8,705 nt of DNA, taken from Bacillota bacterium. GTDB lineage: Bacteria > Bacillota > Tb-RUG-66. Position 1 is the stretch's first letter, and the number at the start of each line of letters is the position of its first letter. Positions 1 to 5,952 of this stretch are shown here, piece after piece. A program made the translations under genes and the position numbers. The notes beneath the pieces were generated by a model that saw nothing but the letters and a program-made list of their open reading frames with translations, did no database searches and was not told where the DNA came from. The DNA lies in assembly GCA_016288255.1 (NCBI GenBank), contig JAEEYS010000071.1, positions 1 through 8,705 on the forward strand, written 5' to 3'.

Positions 1-930
1 ATGTCCAAGTCGGTCTAGTCCTGTGATCCATTCCGTAATGGTATGTTCTACTTGTATCCTGGTATTCATTTCCAAGAAATAGAATTTTCCGTTTTCATAC
101 ATAAACTCGATGGTACCCACAGAATTGTAATTTACGGCTTTGGCAATGGCAACTGCCGCTTCGCCCATCTGTTGACGAATTTCTTTGTTGATAACGGGAG
201 ACGGTGCTTCTTCCACTACTTTTTGATGTCGTCTTTGGATGGAACATTCTCTTTCGCCCAAATAAACATAGTTTCCCTTTTTATCTCCCATGATCTGGAT
301 CTCAATATGCCGCGGACGAGGAAGATATTTTTCAATAAACACAGAACCATCATTAAATAAAGCTTTGGCGCTTTCTTTTACGGCTTCTAATGTGTTTTTT
401 AACTCTGCTTCTTCATTGACAATACGCATACCCATACCGCCGCCGCCCGCTGCCGCCTTTACCAATATAGGAAAACCTATTTTATCCGTTACTTGCTTTG
501 CTTCTTCATAGGTTTCAACCGCACCTTCGGAACCTTCCAGCACAGGAACTCCTATCTTTAACATCAATTCTCTGGCACGGATCTTATCTCCCATCAATTC
601 AATAATATTAGAATCGGGACCGATAAAAGTAAAACCTGCATCTACGACCGCTTTTGCAAATTCTGGTTTTTCGGATAAAAATCCGTATCCCGGATGGATC
701 GCATCCACTTCCGCTTTTTTTGCTATTTTGATGATTTTTTCTATATTGCCATAAGTGTCTATTGTCCGGTTACCATGCAGCGGATAAGCGTAATCAGCTT
801 GAAATGTATGAATCGCTTCTCTATCGACATCGGAATAAACCGCAACAGATTCAATGGACAATTCTTTCAATGCCCGGATAATCCTAACTGCTATTTCACC
901 CCGGTTTGCCACCAATACTCTTTTAAACAT
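1..930 (-). CDS. accC: Biotin carboxylase (acetyl-CoA carboxylase-type), C-terminus cut by window edge
   Basis: This enzyme carboxylates biotin on a carrier protein using ATP and bicarbonate, the first half-reaction of acetyl-CoA carboxylase and related carboxylases. The 310 visible residues start MFKRVLVANRGEIAVRI. They carry HPGYGFLSE (79-87), the ATP-grasp lysine K158 with the glycine loop GGGG (162-165), H208 in the PRHIEIQ segment, ERECSIQRRHQK (about 217-228), the metal-binding glutamates E275 and E287, and the catalytic stretch NTRIQVEH (289-296) with R291 and E295. Family members run to about 450-500 residues, so the C-terminal biotin carboxylase domain lies beyond the left edge. The start at 930 is set by an AAAGGGTGATC ribosome site ending 5 bases upstream. 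The family is certain. The partner is not: it could be a fatty-acid acetyl-CoA carboxylase subunit, a propionyl-CoA-type carboxylase subunit, or the first domain of pyruvate carboxylase. The missing sequence would decide. Confidence 0.95.
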   Translation of the reverse strand, partial: MFKRVLVANRGEIAVRIIRALKELSIESVAVYSDVDREAIHTFQADYAYPLHGNRTIDTYGNIEKIIKIAKKAEVDAIHPGYGFLSEKPEFAKAVVDAGFTFIGPDSNIIELMGDKIRARELMLKIGVPVLEGSEGAVETYEEAKQVTDKIGFPILVKAAAGGGGMGMRIVNEEAELKNTLEAVKESAKALFNDGSVFIEKYLPRPRHIEIQIMGDKKGNYVYLGERECSIQRRHQKVVEEAPSPVINKEIRQQMGEAAVAIAKAVNYNSVGTIEFMYENGKFYFLEMNTRIQVEHTITEWITGLDRLGH

Positions 931-1244
931 CCATTGATCACCCTTTCTTTTTATAACCCACTTTTCTATCTGAATTGTATAAATATATATGATATCTAAT
1001 AATTAAAATAAAAGAGAAAACCAAAAAATCATATTGTGTTATTATTATACCATATATACCGCATAAACAAAATAACTATTTTTCCGATTTACCTTTTTTT
1101 TACTTTTTTCTGCACTCATCTTGCATAAAAACAACAATACAAATATACCGTTTTACTTTATTTTATCTTATTGATCCGGTTTTCTTTTCATTCCTTTCTT
1201 CGTAAAGATATGGGTATTTTGACTAAAAATGAGGAATGTTTCCA
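931..1244. other. AT-rich intergenic region holding the accC leader
   Basis: This stretch of about 310 bases lies between the accC start and the pspA terminator and holds no convincing gene. It is very AT-rich, with long T-runs on the plus strand. The only features I can support are promoter-like hexamers for accC on the minus strand. I looked for a FapR-like operator, a T-box or another riboswitch and saw nothing I could defend. The accC leader would be roughly 105 nucleotides from the stronger promoter candidate. Confidence 0.6.
1044..1072 (-). promoter_or_regulatory. Candidate accC promoter (extended -10)
   Basis: Read on the minus strand, a perfect TATAAT (1049-1044) is preceded by TGG, which makes an extended -10. 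The -35 region is poor (TTTTGT at 1072-1067, spacer 17), as is common when the TGn element is present. A second, weaker candidate (TACAAT at 979-974 with TTATTA 17 bases upstream) lies closer to the gene. Confidence 0.5.
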
Positions 1245-1281
1245 AAAGAAAAAAGCCAAGACCATTACGATCTCGGCTTTT
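1245..1281 (-). terminator. Intrinsic terminator after pspA
   Basis: On the minus strand an 11-bp stem, AAAAGCCGAGA pairing with TCTTGGCTTTT (one G-U pair, 9-base loop), is followed by a T-rich tract. It lies 50 bases beyond the pspA stop and closes the TPM-pspA unit. Confidence 0.85.
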
Positions 1282-1331
1282 GGTTCATCGTTCAAAAAGG
1301 AAATTTTTCTGTATTTCCTTTGGAAAAAATT

Positions 1332-2006
1332 TTATAATCCTAGATCTTTTTTCATTTTTTCCAATTCATCTTCTACGGAAACACTGCTTTGTCCATATTT
1401 TTCTTCTAATTTTTTCGCTTCGTCAATAGGCGCTGTATTCAATTCTGACATTGCATTTGCTTCATCCAATAATTTATTGGCTTTCTTTTCCATTCTGTCG
1501 AATGCATCTATTGTGGTTTGTGCTTTTTCTGTTGTGGAAGCAAAGTTGTTGATTTTTTCCTGTGCTTTTGCTACGGAAACTTTTGCTTTGATGCTTTCTT
1601 TGCGAGCATTCAATGCTTCGATGTCAGAAGTCAATTTATCGTGCAATTGACGCATTTTCAACGCGTTTTCATGGGCTGCTTGATATGCAGTGTTCAATCC
1701 TGCCCCTGCAGATTCCAATTGTTGTTTTTTATTGATGAATACTTTTGCATCTTCTTCATTTCCAGCTACCAATGCTTTTTTTGCCAGATTTTCATAGCGT
1801 TTTACTTCAGCAACATTTTCGTCAACCAATCTTTTTGTTCTTGTTTCTTCTGCCATAACACTAGCTGTTTCTTTTTTTACTTCTGCCAAATCTTCCATCA
1901 TGTCCCGTAAATACTGATCGATCATTTTAGACGGATCTTCCATAGAATCCAACAGTGCGTTTACATTCGATTTGATAATGTCATTAAACCTTGCCAAAAT
2001 ACCCAT
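1332..2006 (-). CDS. pspA: PspA/IM30 family protein
   Basis: PspA proteins are peripheral membrane proteins that assemble into ESCRT-III-like scaffolds on the cytoplasmic face of the membrane and protect it under envelope stress. The 224 residues begin MGILARFNDIIKSNV, the amphipathic N-terminal helix typical of the family. The conserved DPSKMIDQYLRDM segment follows (about 24-36), then a long charged coiled-coil rich in Lys, Glu and Ala (about 38-165), and a C-terminal helix ending in KMKKDLGL. Length and layout match PspA. The start at 2006 has an AGGAGGA site (2020-2014) about 7 bases upstream. It lies 42 bases after the TPM-protein gene with no hairpin between, so the two are probably one transcript, ended by the hairpin at 1245-1281. 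No PspF or liaIH-like regulator is visible. In Bacillus the homologues are PspA (YdjF) and LiaH; I cannot tell which is the true counterpart. Confidence 0.93.
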   Translation of the reverse strand: MGILARFNDIIKSNVNALLDSMEDPSKMIDQYLRDMMEDLAEVKKETASVMAEETRTKRLVDENVAEVKRYENLAKKALVAGNEEDAKVFINKKQQLESAGAGLNTAYQAAHENALKMRQLHDKLTSDIEALNARKESIKAKVSVAKAQEKINNFASTTEKAQTTIDAFDRMEKKANKLLDEANAMSELNTAPIDEAKKLEEKYGQSSVSVEDELEKMKKDLGL

Positions 2007-2048
2007 TTAAAAGTCCTCCTTGTTTTTTATAATGTTTTTTTATAGTTT

Positions 2049-3119
2049 TTATTGGTCCTGATCCTCATATTGTTTTGCCAGATCTTCCGTTTCTTTATCA
2101 CCGAATTTTTCTAATGGTGTGCTCAATGTTTTCTGCAGCTGTTCCGCTTCTTCTTTGTCTTTTTGTTTTTTACTGATCCACCATCTGAACAGGATAAAGA
2201 GGATCAACGCTACGCCAAAGACCACCAGTACCGGGATCCACGGCGATTTTGTCACTGTCATGATCCGTGTTGCGGCTTCATCAAACGCTTTGCTGAAGAG
2301 TTCATCTTCCGATAAGCTGCTGTCATAATAATATTTATCCACATAATCCAATAAGATATCTGCAGCTTCCGAATCGATGACGGTCTTTGCCTGCGTTCCG
2401 CAAACATATCGATCCATGTATTGACCGTTAAATTCAAAGAACACCAAAAGGATATGCGCCTCGTCCGTAAACAGCTGATCATATAAACTGTTTGCAAACG
2501 CATCCAACTCTGCTGTGCTTGGATAATGCGATCCGTTTACGGTATCGGTAAGATACAAATAAGGCTGTACCCCTGTTTCCTGATAGAAGTTTTTCATTCC
2601 TGCCAAAAGCGTGCTTGACTTTTTGATCCAGCCCAGCTCGTCCGTATAATAACCCGTTTCGTTGACAGAACCTTTTGGTAAAGCCTCTCTCTCTACGGTT
2701 GATTTCGTAATTTCTCCGGACGTGGAAATATCGCTGAAATAAGAGGGCTGCATCATGTAGAAAAATATCAACAGGATGAATATGATCACAACGATCGTAA
2801 GACATCCGCCGCAGCCAACGCCTCCCATTCCCGGTCCGCCGGATGAATATCTTTGCGGGGGTCTCGTGTTGCCGCCATAATAGTTCCGGCTTCTGCCTCC
2901 AAAAAGATTCCCGGGAGAAGAACTGCTCACTCTTCTGCCTCTGCTGCTGTTACCGAAACTACTGCCGCTGCCGACATTCCTGCTGCCTCCAAAGCCGCCG
3001 CTTCCGCCACTGAATCCTCTGCCACTGCTGAAGCCACCGCCGCTGCGGCCACCACTGCTTCTGCTGCCTCCAAAACTACCGCCGCTGCTTCTGCCGCCAG
3101 AAGCGCCGCCTCTGCCCAT
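2049..3119 (-). CDS. Gly/Ser/Arg-rich two-TM protein with TPM-like domain
   Basis: This is a 356-residue membrane protein with four parts. Residues 1-105 are low-complexity Gly/Ser/Arg (repeats such as FGGSR and SSGGR). A first TM segment spans about 106-123 (LTIVVIIFILLIFF). A folded domain of about 170 residues follows (124-293), resembling the TPM (YgcG/Psb32-like) family: GYYTDELGWI, a long helix, VQPYLYLTD, then AHILLVFFEFNG. A second TM (about 294-314) leads into a charged tail with TPLEKFGDKETEDLAKQYED. The positive-inside rule puts both ends in the cytoplasm and the TPM-like domain outside. The start has an AAGGGGGG site (3132-3125) 5 bases upstream. It is the first gene of a unit with pspA, and TPM proteins are known neighbours of PspA (for example the B. 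subtilis ydjFGHI operon). Its biochemical activity is unknown. The domain call comes from pattern only. Confidence 0.75.
   Translation of the reverse strand: MGRGGASGGRSSGGSFGGSRSSGGRSGGGFSSGRGFSGGSGGFGGSRNVGSGSSFGNSSRGRRVSSSSPGNLFGGRSRNYYGGNTRPPQRYSSGGPGMGGVGCGGCLTIVVIIFILLIFFYMMQPSYFSDISTSGEITKSTVEREALPKGSVNETGYYTDELGWIKKSSTLLAGMKNFYQETGVQPYLYLTDTVNGSHYPSTAELDAFANSLYDQLFTDEAHILLVFFEFNGQYMDRYVCGTQAKTVIDSEAADILLDYVDKYYYDSSLSEDELFSKAFDEAATRIMTVTKSPWIPVLVVFGVALILFILFRWWISKKQKDKEEAEQLQKTLSTPLEKFGDKETEDLAKQYEDQDQ
2820..3119 (-). repeat. Low-complexity Gly/Ser/Arg codon repeats
   Basis: This part of the TPM-protein gene encodes residues 1-100 and is built from degenerate GGN/AGY/CGN codons. It is visibly richer in G+C than its surroundings. 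An exact 14-base repeat (CTGCTGCCTCCAAA on the plus strand, encoding FGGSR) occurs at 2980-2993 and 3061-3074. On the plus strand it produces an alanine-rich open frame that is an artefact. Confidence 0.7.
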
Positions 3120-3149
3120 AATATCCCCCCTTGAATAAATCTTTTCTAT

Positions 3150-3179
3150 ATGTTATCACTTCCTGATTCCTTATGTCAA
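3150..3179 (-). promoter_or_regulatory. Vegetative promoter of the TPM-pspA unit
   Basis: On the minus strand, TTGACA (3179-3174) is a perfect -35. After an 18-base spacer comes TAACAT (3155-3150), preceded by TGA, which gives an extended -10. Transcription would start near 3143, leaving a leader of about 23 nucleotides that includes the ribosome site. No ECF- or sigma-54-type element is apparent. Confidence 0.75.
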
Positions 3180-3351
3180 TTGGATTGCAACAATTCCTGC
3201 AAGCTTTCTTTTTGGAATATTGATAGAAACCGCATCATATTTTTAAAATTTTGTCATATCCTAACTAAGAAGGGCCTGCAAAAAAGAAATTTTATTCTCC
3301 GTGATTTTACAGGGTGATCAGGCAGATACAAGCAGATAAATAAAAAAACAG

Positions 3352-3380
3352 TTGTAAAAGAAAAAAAAATTTGCTATAAT
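3352..3380 (+). promoter_or_regulatory. Promoter of the tRNA pair
   Basis: TTGTAA (3352-3357), a 17-base spacer and a perfect TATAAT (3375-3380) lie 13 bases before the first tRNA. It is divergent from the TPM-pspA promoter. Confidence 0.85.
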
Positions 3381-3393
3381 ACATTTTGTCAAT

Positions 3394-3468
3394 GGCGACG
3401 TAGCCAAGTGGTAAGGCCGTGGACTGCAAATCCATTATTCCTCGGTTCAAATCCGGGCGTCGCCTCCA
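3394..3468 (+). tRNA. tRNA-Cys (GCA)
   Basis: The cloverleaf is complete. The acceptor stem GGCGACG pairs with CGTCGCC, and the anticodon loop CTGCAAA carries GCA at 3426-3428. The T arm has GGTTCAAATCC, the discriminator is T, and CCA is encoded (3466-3468). The length is 75 nucleotides. Confidence 0.97.
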
Positions 3469-3500
3469 TTTTTTTTATTCAGAATTTCGCACATGATTGT

Positions 3501-3589
3501 GCCGGAGTGGCGGAACTGGCAGACGCACAGGACTTAAAATCCTGCGGTCCTTCAAGACCGTACCGGTTCGATTCCGGTCTCCGGCACCA
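3501..3589 (+). tRNA. tRNA-Leu (UAA)
   Basis: The acceptor stem GCCGGAG pairs with CTCCGGC. The anticodon loop CTTAAAA carries TAA at 3535-3537. The long class II variable arm has a CGGTC/GACCG stem, the T arm has GGTTCGATTCC, the discriminator is A and CCA is encoded. The length is 89 nucleotides. It lies 32 bases after tRNA-Cys with no promoter between, so the two are probably processed from one precursor. Confidence 0.97.
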
Positions 3590-3606
3590 TTTTTATGTTC
3601 TCTAAT

Positions 3607-3653
3607 AAAAAATCTTCATCCCATTCGGCGTTCCGAACAAGATGAAGATTTTC
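3607..3653. terminator. Bidirectional nested-hairpin terminator
   Basis: The 12-bp perfect outer arms AAAATCTTCATC (3609-3620) and GATGAAGATTTT (3641-3652) enclose a second small hairpin, TTCGG-CGTT-CCGAA (3624-3637). T-rich sequence follows on both strands, and the minus-strand tract (TTTTTTATTA) is the better one. It can end the tRNA transcript from the left and the superoxide reductase transcript from the right. Confidence 0.85.
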
Positions 3654-3684
3654 TTTGTTTATTTATTTACTTCGTATGTAATTC

Positions 3685-4053
3685 CTATTTCTTCCAAAGT
3701 CCGTGAATGTTGCAGTATGCATAAGCGGCGATAACTTCGTCCCCTTCTGTCAGCATGAATTTCACTTCCGGCTTCTGTCCCGGGGTAAAAGGCTTTCTTT
3801 GATTTCCTTCTTTTGTCTGCAGCGCTACCCATTCGATATAATGTTCTTCAATCATAGGATGTTCTACAGAACCTACTTTTACAGTCACTTCATTGCCGTT
3901 TACAGTTACATCGGGAAGATGTTTTTCCACTGCTGCGTCTACTGTTCCCGGAACGATTTCTTTCATTGGTTTTCCACAGCACATTACCGGCACACCGCTG
4001 CTTTTTACAAAGGCAATCATGTTGCCGCAAGTTTCACATACATAAAATTTCAT
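3685..4053 (-). CDS. dfx: Desulfoferrodoxin (two-iron superoxide reductase)
   Basis: Superoxide reductase reduces superoxide to hydrogen peroxide in the cytoplasm without releasing oxygen, taking electrons from rubredoxin-like donors. The 122 residues show both iron sites of the class I enzyme. The N-terminal desulforedoxin-like centre has four cysteines, C6, C9, C25 and C26 (CETC...MCCGKPM). The catalytic Fe(His)4Cys centre has H45, H65, H71, C114 and H117 (EKHLP, SVEHPM, EEHYIEW, YCNIHGLW). E43 and K44 beside H45 match the conserved Glu-Lys pair of the active-site loop. Length is normal. The start at 4053 has a TAGGAGGA site (4068-4061) 7 bases upstream. It lies 51 bases after the ferritin gene with no terminator between, so it is likely co-transcribed, perhaps with a weak promoter of its own. 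Confidence 0.96.
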   Translation of the reverse strand: MKFYVCETCGNMIAFVKSSGVPVMCCGKPMKEIVPGTVDAAVEKHLPDVTVNGNEVTVKVGSVEHPMIEEHYIEWVALQTKEGNQRKPFTPGQKPEVKFMLTEGDEVIAAYAYCNIHGLWKK

Positions 4054-4078
4054 TTTTTTCTCCTCCTAGATTTCTATT

Positions 4079-4109
4079 TTATAATATCCTATATTCCTTT
4101 TTTATTAAA
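4079..4109 (-). promoter_or_regulatory. Weak internal promoter before dfx with a PerR-like half-site
   Basis: On the minus strand TTTAAT (4109-4104), a 17-base spacer and TATTAT (4086-4081) could drive dfx alone; the -35 overlaps the ferritin stop codon. The -10 overlaps ATTATAA (4085-4079), which equals one half of the PerR consensus. The other half does not match. This is suggestive only. Confidence 0.3.
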
Positions 4110-4617
4110 GAACAAGAGAAGGCGCAGAATAAGCTCTGGCTTTCAATTCATTGTTCAGCATATAAAGGCCTTTGGGATCGGAACCGAACAGTTCCATTTT
4201 TGTGATCAGGTCATTGGCGTTGGTTTCTTCTTCGCCCTGTTCTTTTACAAACCAATCCAAAAACTGCAGAGTTCTGAAATCTTTTGCTTTTTGCGCCGCA
4301 TCATAGATCGTATGGATCAAGCTGGTCACATATTCTTCATGCTTTAAACCGGCTTTTAAAACGCCCATAACATCCTTATATTCTCTTACAGGTTTTTCGA
4401 TCGCGCCTAATTCCACTTCCACGTTGTTGTTCAATAAATATTGATAAAAGAGCATTGCGTGGTCCCGTTCTTCCTGTGCTTGTATTTTATACCAATTTTC
4501 AAACCCATCCAATCCTTTGCTTGCCAAAAAATTGGAAAAATCCAGATACAAATACGCGGAATACAACTCTTTATTGATCTGTTCATTCAGTAATTTGATT
4601 ACTTTTTTGTCCATCAT
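4105..4617 (-). CDS. ftnA: Ferritin (non-haem, FtnA-type)
   Basis: Ferritin oxidises ferrous iron and stores it as a mineral inside a 24-subunit shell in the cytoplasm. Counting from the ATG at 4617 (170 residues, MMDKKVIKLLNEQINKELYS), the ferroxidase residues fall where E. coli FtnA has them: E17, E50 and H53 (QEERDH), E94 (HEEY), Q127 and E130 (EQGEEE). All are present, so it should be active. No haem-ligand methionine of the bacterioferritin kind was identified. The frame is open to an ATG at 4635, but that ATG lies inside the GGGAGGATGGAG ribosome site, so the start is 4617 or the adjacent ATG at 4614. It sits between hslO and dfx on the same strand with its own promoter. Confidence 0.95.
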   Translation of the reverse strand: MMDKKVIKLLNEQINKELYSAYLYLDFSNFLASKGLDGFENWYKIQAQEERDHAMLFYQYLLNNNVEVELGAIEKPVREYKDVMGVLKAGLKHEEYVTSLIHTIYDAAQKAKDFRTLQFLDWFVKEQGEEETNANDLITKMELFGSDPKGLYMLNNELKARAYSAPSLVL

Positions 4618-4651
4618 AAAACTCCATCCTCCCATCTGTTATTTCTACTGT

Positions 4652-4663
4652 CAGTTTAAACTG
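4652..4663. promoter_or_regulatory. Palindrome over the ferritin -10, candidate operator
   Basis: CAGTTTAAACTG is a perfect 12-bp palindrome covering the whole -10 hexamer of the ferritin promoter. The position is ideal for a repressor. It does not match the Fur or PerR consensus that I know, so the regulator is unknown. The call rests on symmetry and position alone. Confidence 0.4.
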
Positions 4664-4681
4664 TCCCATAAAATTTGTCAA
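4653..4681 (-). promoter_or_regulatory. Ferritin promoter
   Basis: On the minus strand a perfect TTGACA (4681-4676) is followed, after 17 bases, by TAAACT (4658-4653), a weak -10. The weak -10 fits a regulated promoter. Transcription would start about 30 bases before the ATG. Confidence 0.6.
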
Positions 4682-4711
4682 TAAAACTTCCAATAGCGAT
4701 GCTTTTCTGTT

Positions 4712-5635
4712 TTATTGCTCAAAAGTGTCTGCGTCGATAATGCGGATCTTACGATTAGCCAATGCGATCTTTAACAGCTCTTCTAAATCTTCTTTTGAAA
4801 AAGTGTATTTTCGATTGCAAAAATGACAGATCAATTCCGCTTCCCCTTCTTCGATCAGCTCCGTTAATTCTTTTTTCCCCAAACTGATCAAAGCGCGCTG
4901 CATTTTTTCCACAGAACAGTCGCAATGATAAGAGATCTCTTTCTCGGATAAGATCTTGTATCCTTGATCTCCCGCTATTTTCTGCAGCAGTTCTTTTACA
5001 TCCGGTGTATCCAAAATTTCATAAGAGATCCCTCTGGTAAACCGCGACAATATATTTTCCAAATAAAGAATATGTTCTTCTTCATGTCCCGGTAAAAGCT
5101 GCGCCAAAAAACCGCCTGCCGCCAAGATACTGCCGTCTTTATCCACCAAGACCCCCAATGCCACAGCGCTTGGCACTTGTTCGGAATAAAAGAAATACTG
5201 CGTAATATCTTCCGCCAGTTCGCCCGATACCAACTCTACCGTGCCGATATAAGGTTCTTTCAGACCGATGTCTTTAATGACCCGAATGGTCCCTTTGGTG
5301 CCTACCGCTCCTTTTACATCCAGTTTGCCCTGTTCGTTTGGAGGTAAACTGACTTCCGGATGATCAATGGTTCCTTTTACTTCGATCTTATTATTGGCAT
5401 CTATGATCATTCTGCCAAGAGGTCCGTCTCCCTTTATGATAACGGAAACTTTATGATCTTCTTCTTTTAAAGAACTTCCTAAAATCGCGCCGATCGTCAA
5501 ACTTCTGCCGAAAGCGGCGGACGTTGTGGGTGTCAGATCATGGATCCGTTTTCCTTCTCTGACCGCTTCTGTTGTATTTAATACTGTTATGGACACCAAG
5601 CCGTCAAATAAACCGGCTCTTACCATATCTGCCAT
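4712..5635 (-). CDS. hslO: Hsp33 redox-regulated chaperone
   Basis: Hsp33 is a cytoplasmic holdase that is inactive when its four cysteines bind zinc. It becomes active when oxidants form disulfides and the C-terminal region unfolds. The 307 residues cover the full family length. The N-terminal core (about 1-190) contains TPTTSAAFGRSLT, the glycine segment KGDGPLGRMI, and the FFYSEQVPSAVALGV and GGFLAQLLPG stretches. The C-terminal zinc domain has C238 and C240 (CDC) and C270 and C273 (CHFC), the CxC...CxxC redox switch. The start at 5635 follows GAGGG by 7 bases; an in-frame ATG at codon 4 is less well spaced. It has its own promoter just past the SASP gene. No clear terminator separates it from ferritin 94 bases downstream, so read-through is possible. 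Confidence 0.97.
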   Translation of the reverse strand: MADMVRAGLFDGLVSITVLNTTEAVREGKRIHDLTPTTSAAFGRSLTIGAILGSSLKEEDHKVSVIIKGDGPLGRMIIDANNKIEVKGTIDHPEVSLPPNEQGKLDVKGAVGTKGTIRVIKDIGLKEPYIGTVELVSGELAEDITQYFFYSEQVPSAVALGVLVDKDGSILAAGGFLAQLLPGHEEEHILYLENILSRFTRGISYEILDTPDVKELLQKIAGDQGYKILSEKEISYHCDCSVEKMQRALISLGKKELTELIEEGEAELICHFCNRKYTFSKEDLEELLKIALANRKIRIIDADTFEQ

Positions 5636-5691
5636 ACTGAATCCCTCACTTTATGTTATTTCATTGACGATGATCATTTACTGTGTCTTTT

Positions 5692-5720
5692 ATTTTATCA
5701 TTTGAGGGAATTCGATACAA
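5692..5720 (-). promoter_or_regulatory. hslO promoter (extended -10)
   Basis: On the minus strand TTGTAT (5720-5715), a 17-base spacer and TAAAAT (5697-5692), preceded by TGA, make a good vegetative promoter with an extended -10. The -35 begins 7 bases past the SASP stop codon. The leader is about 50 nucleotides. No CIRCE or CtsR site is seen. Confidence 0.65.
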
Positions 5721-5726
5721 TGCCAT

Positions 5727-5900
5727 TTATTTCTCTTTTTTTCTTTTGGAAGAGATCAGTCCTCCTATTTTTCCTGTTTCTCTGGCGCTCAATCCTTGCC
5801 ATCCCACTTTGTGCAATTTCTCCATCAGACCCAATTCTTCGGCGATCTCATATTTTAAAGTATCTATCTGCAGTTTTTTTTCTTTCTCGTTTTTCTTCAT
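5727..5900 (-). CDS. Small acid-soluble spore protein, alpha/beta type
   Basis: SASPs coat and protect DNA in the dormant spore and are degraded at germination. This 57-residue protein has a lysine-rich start (MKKNEKEKK), then LKYEIAEELGL (about 15-25), then KVGWQGLSARETGKIGGLI (about 31-49) and a basic tail. These are the two conserved blocks of the alpha/beta family, closest in style to the minor SspF-like and clostridial short forms. The frame is open to an ATG at 5954. That start lies upstream of the promoter's -10 and has no ribosome site, while the ATG at 5900 has AAAGGAAGGG 6 bases upstream, so 5900 is chosen. Expression should be confined to the forespore. No terminator separates it from hslO. 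Confidence 0.85.
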   Translation of the reverse strand: MKKNEKEKKLQIDTLKYEIAEELGLMEKLHKVGWQGLSARETGKIGGLISSKRKKEK

Positions 5901-5923
5901 GCTTTTCCCTTCCTTTCTCCTTT

Positions 5924-5952
5924 TAATATGGATATTTTTAGTGAATTTATAC
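5924..5952 (-). promoter_or_regulatory. Sigma-G/F-type promoter of the SASP gene
   Basis: On the minus strand GTATA (5952-5948), a 17-base spacer and CATATTA (5930-5924) match the sigma-G pattern GYATR / CATNHTA at every position. Transcription would start near 5917, about 17 bases before the ATG. This leaves the ribosome site intact and excludes any start codon further upstream. Confidence 0.75.

Noticed and set aside
1171..1650. Plus-strand open frame of 159 codons opposite the pspA end
   Set aside because: It is antisense to a clear PspA gene, rich in Phe, Ser and Cys as expected of a shadow, and runs through the pspA terminator with no ribosome site.
2007..2048. Possible separate promoter for pspA in the gap (TATAAA-like run)
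   Set aside because: The gap is almost all A/T and I found no acceptable -35 at normal spacing, so co-transcription is the simpler reading.
2853..3134. Plus-strand alanine-rich open frame
   Set aside because: It is the complement of the Gly/Ser/Arg codon repeats of the TPM-protein gene. Its Ala/Ser/Thr composition follows directly from those repeats.
3275..3313. Imperfect inverted repeat (CCTGCAAAA with TTTTACAGG, 21-base loop) and a short direct repeat GCAGATA at 3322 and 3332
   Set aside because: The loop is long, no T-tract follows and the repeats are only 7 bases. Chance cannot be excluded in AT-rich DNA.
3408..3706. Open frames running through the two tRNA genes
   Set aside because: Both tRNAs fold completely, and the frames translate tRNA sequence.
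3703..4347. Plus-strand open frame of 214 codons across dfx and ferritin
   Set aside because: Both genes under it are certain by their metal ligands. The frame is Phe/His/Tyr-rich and has no ribosome site.
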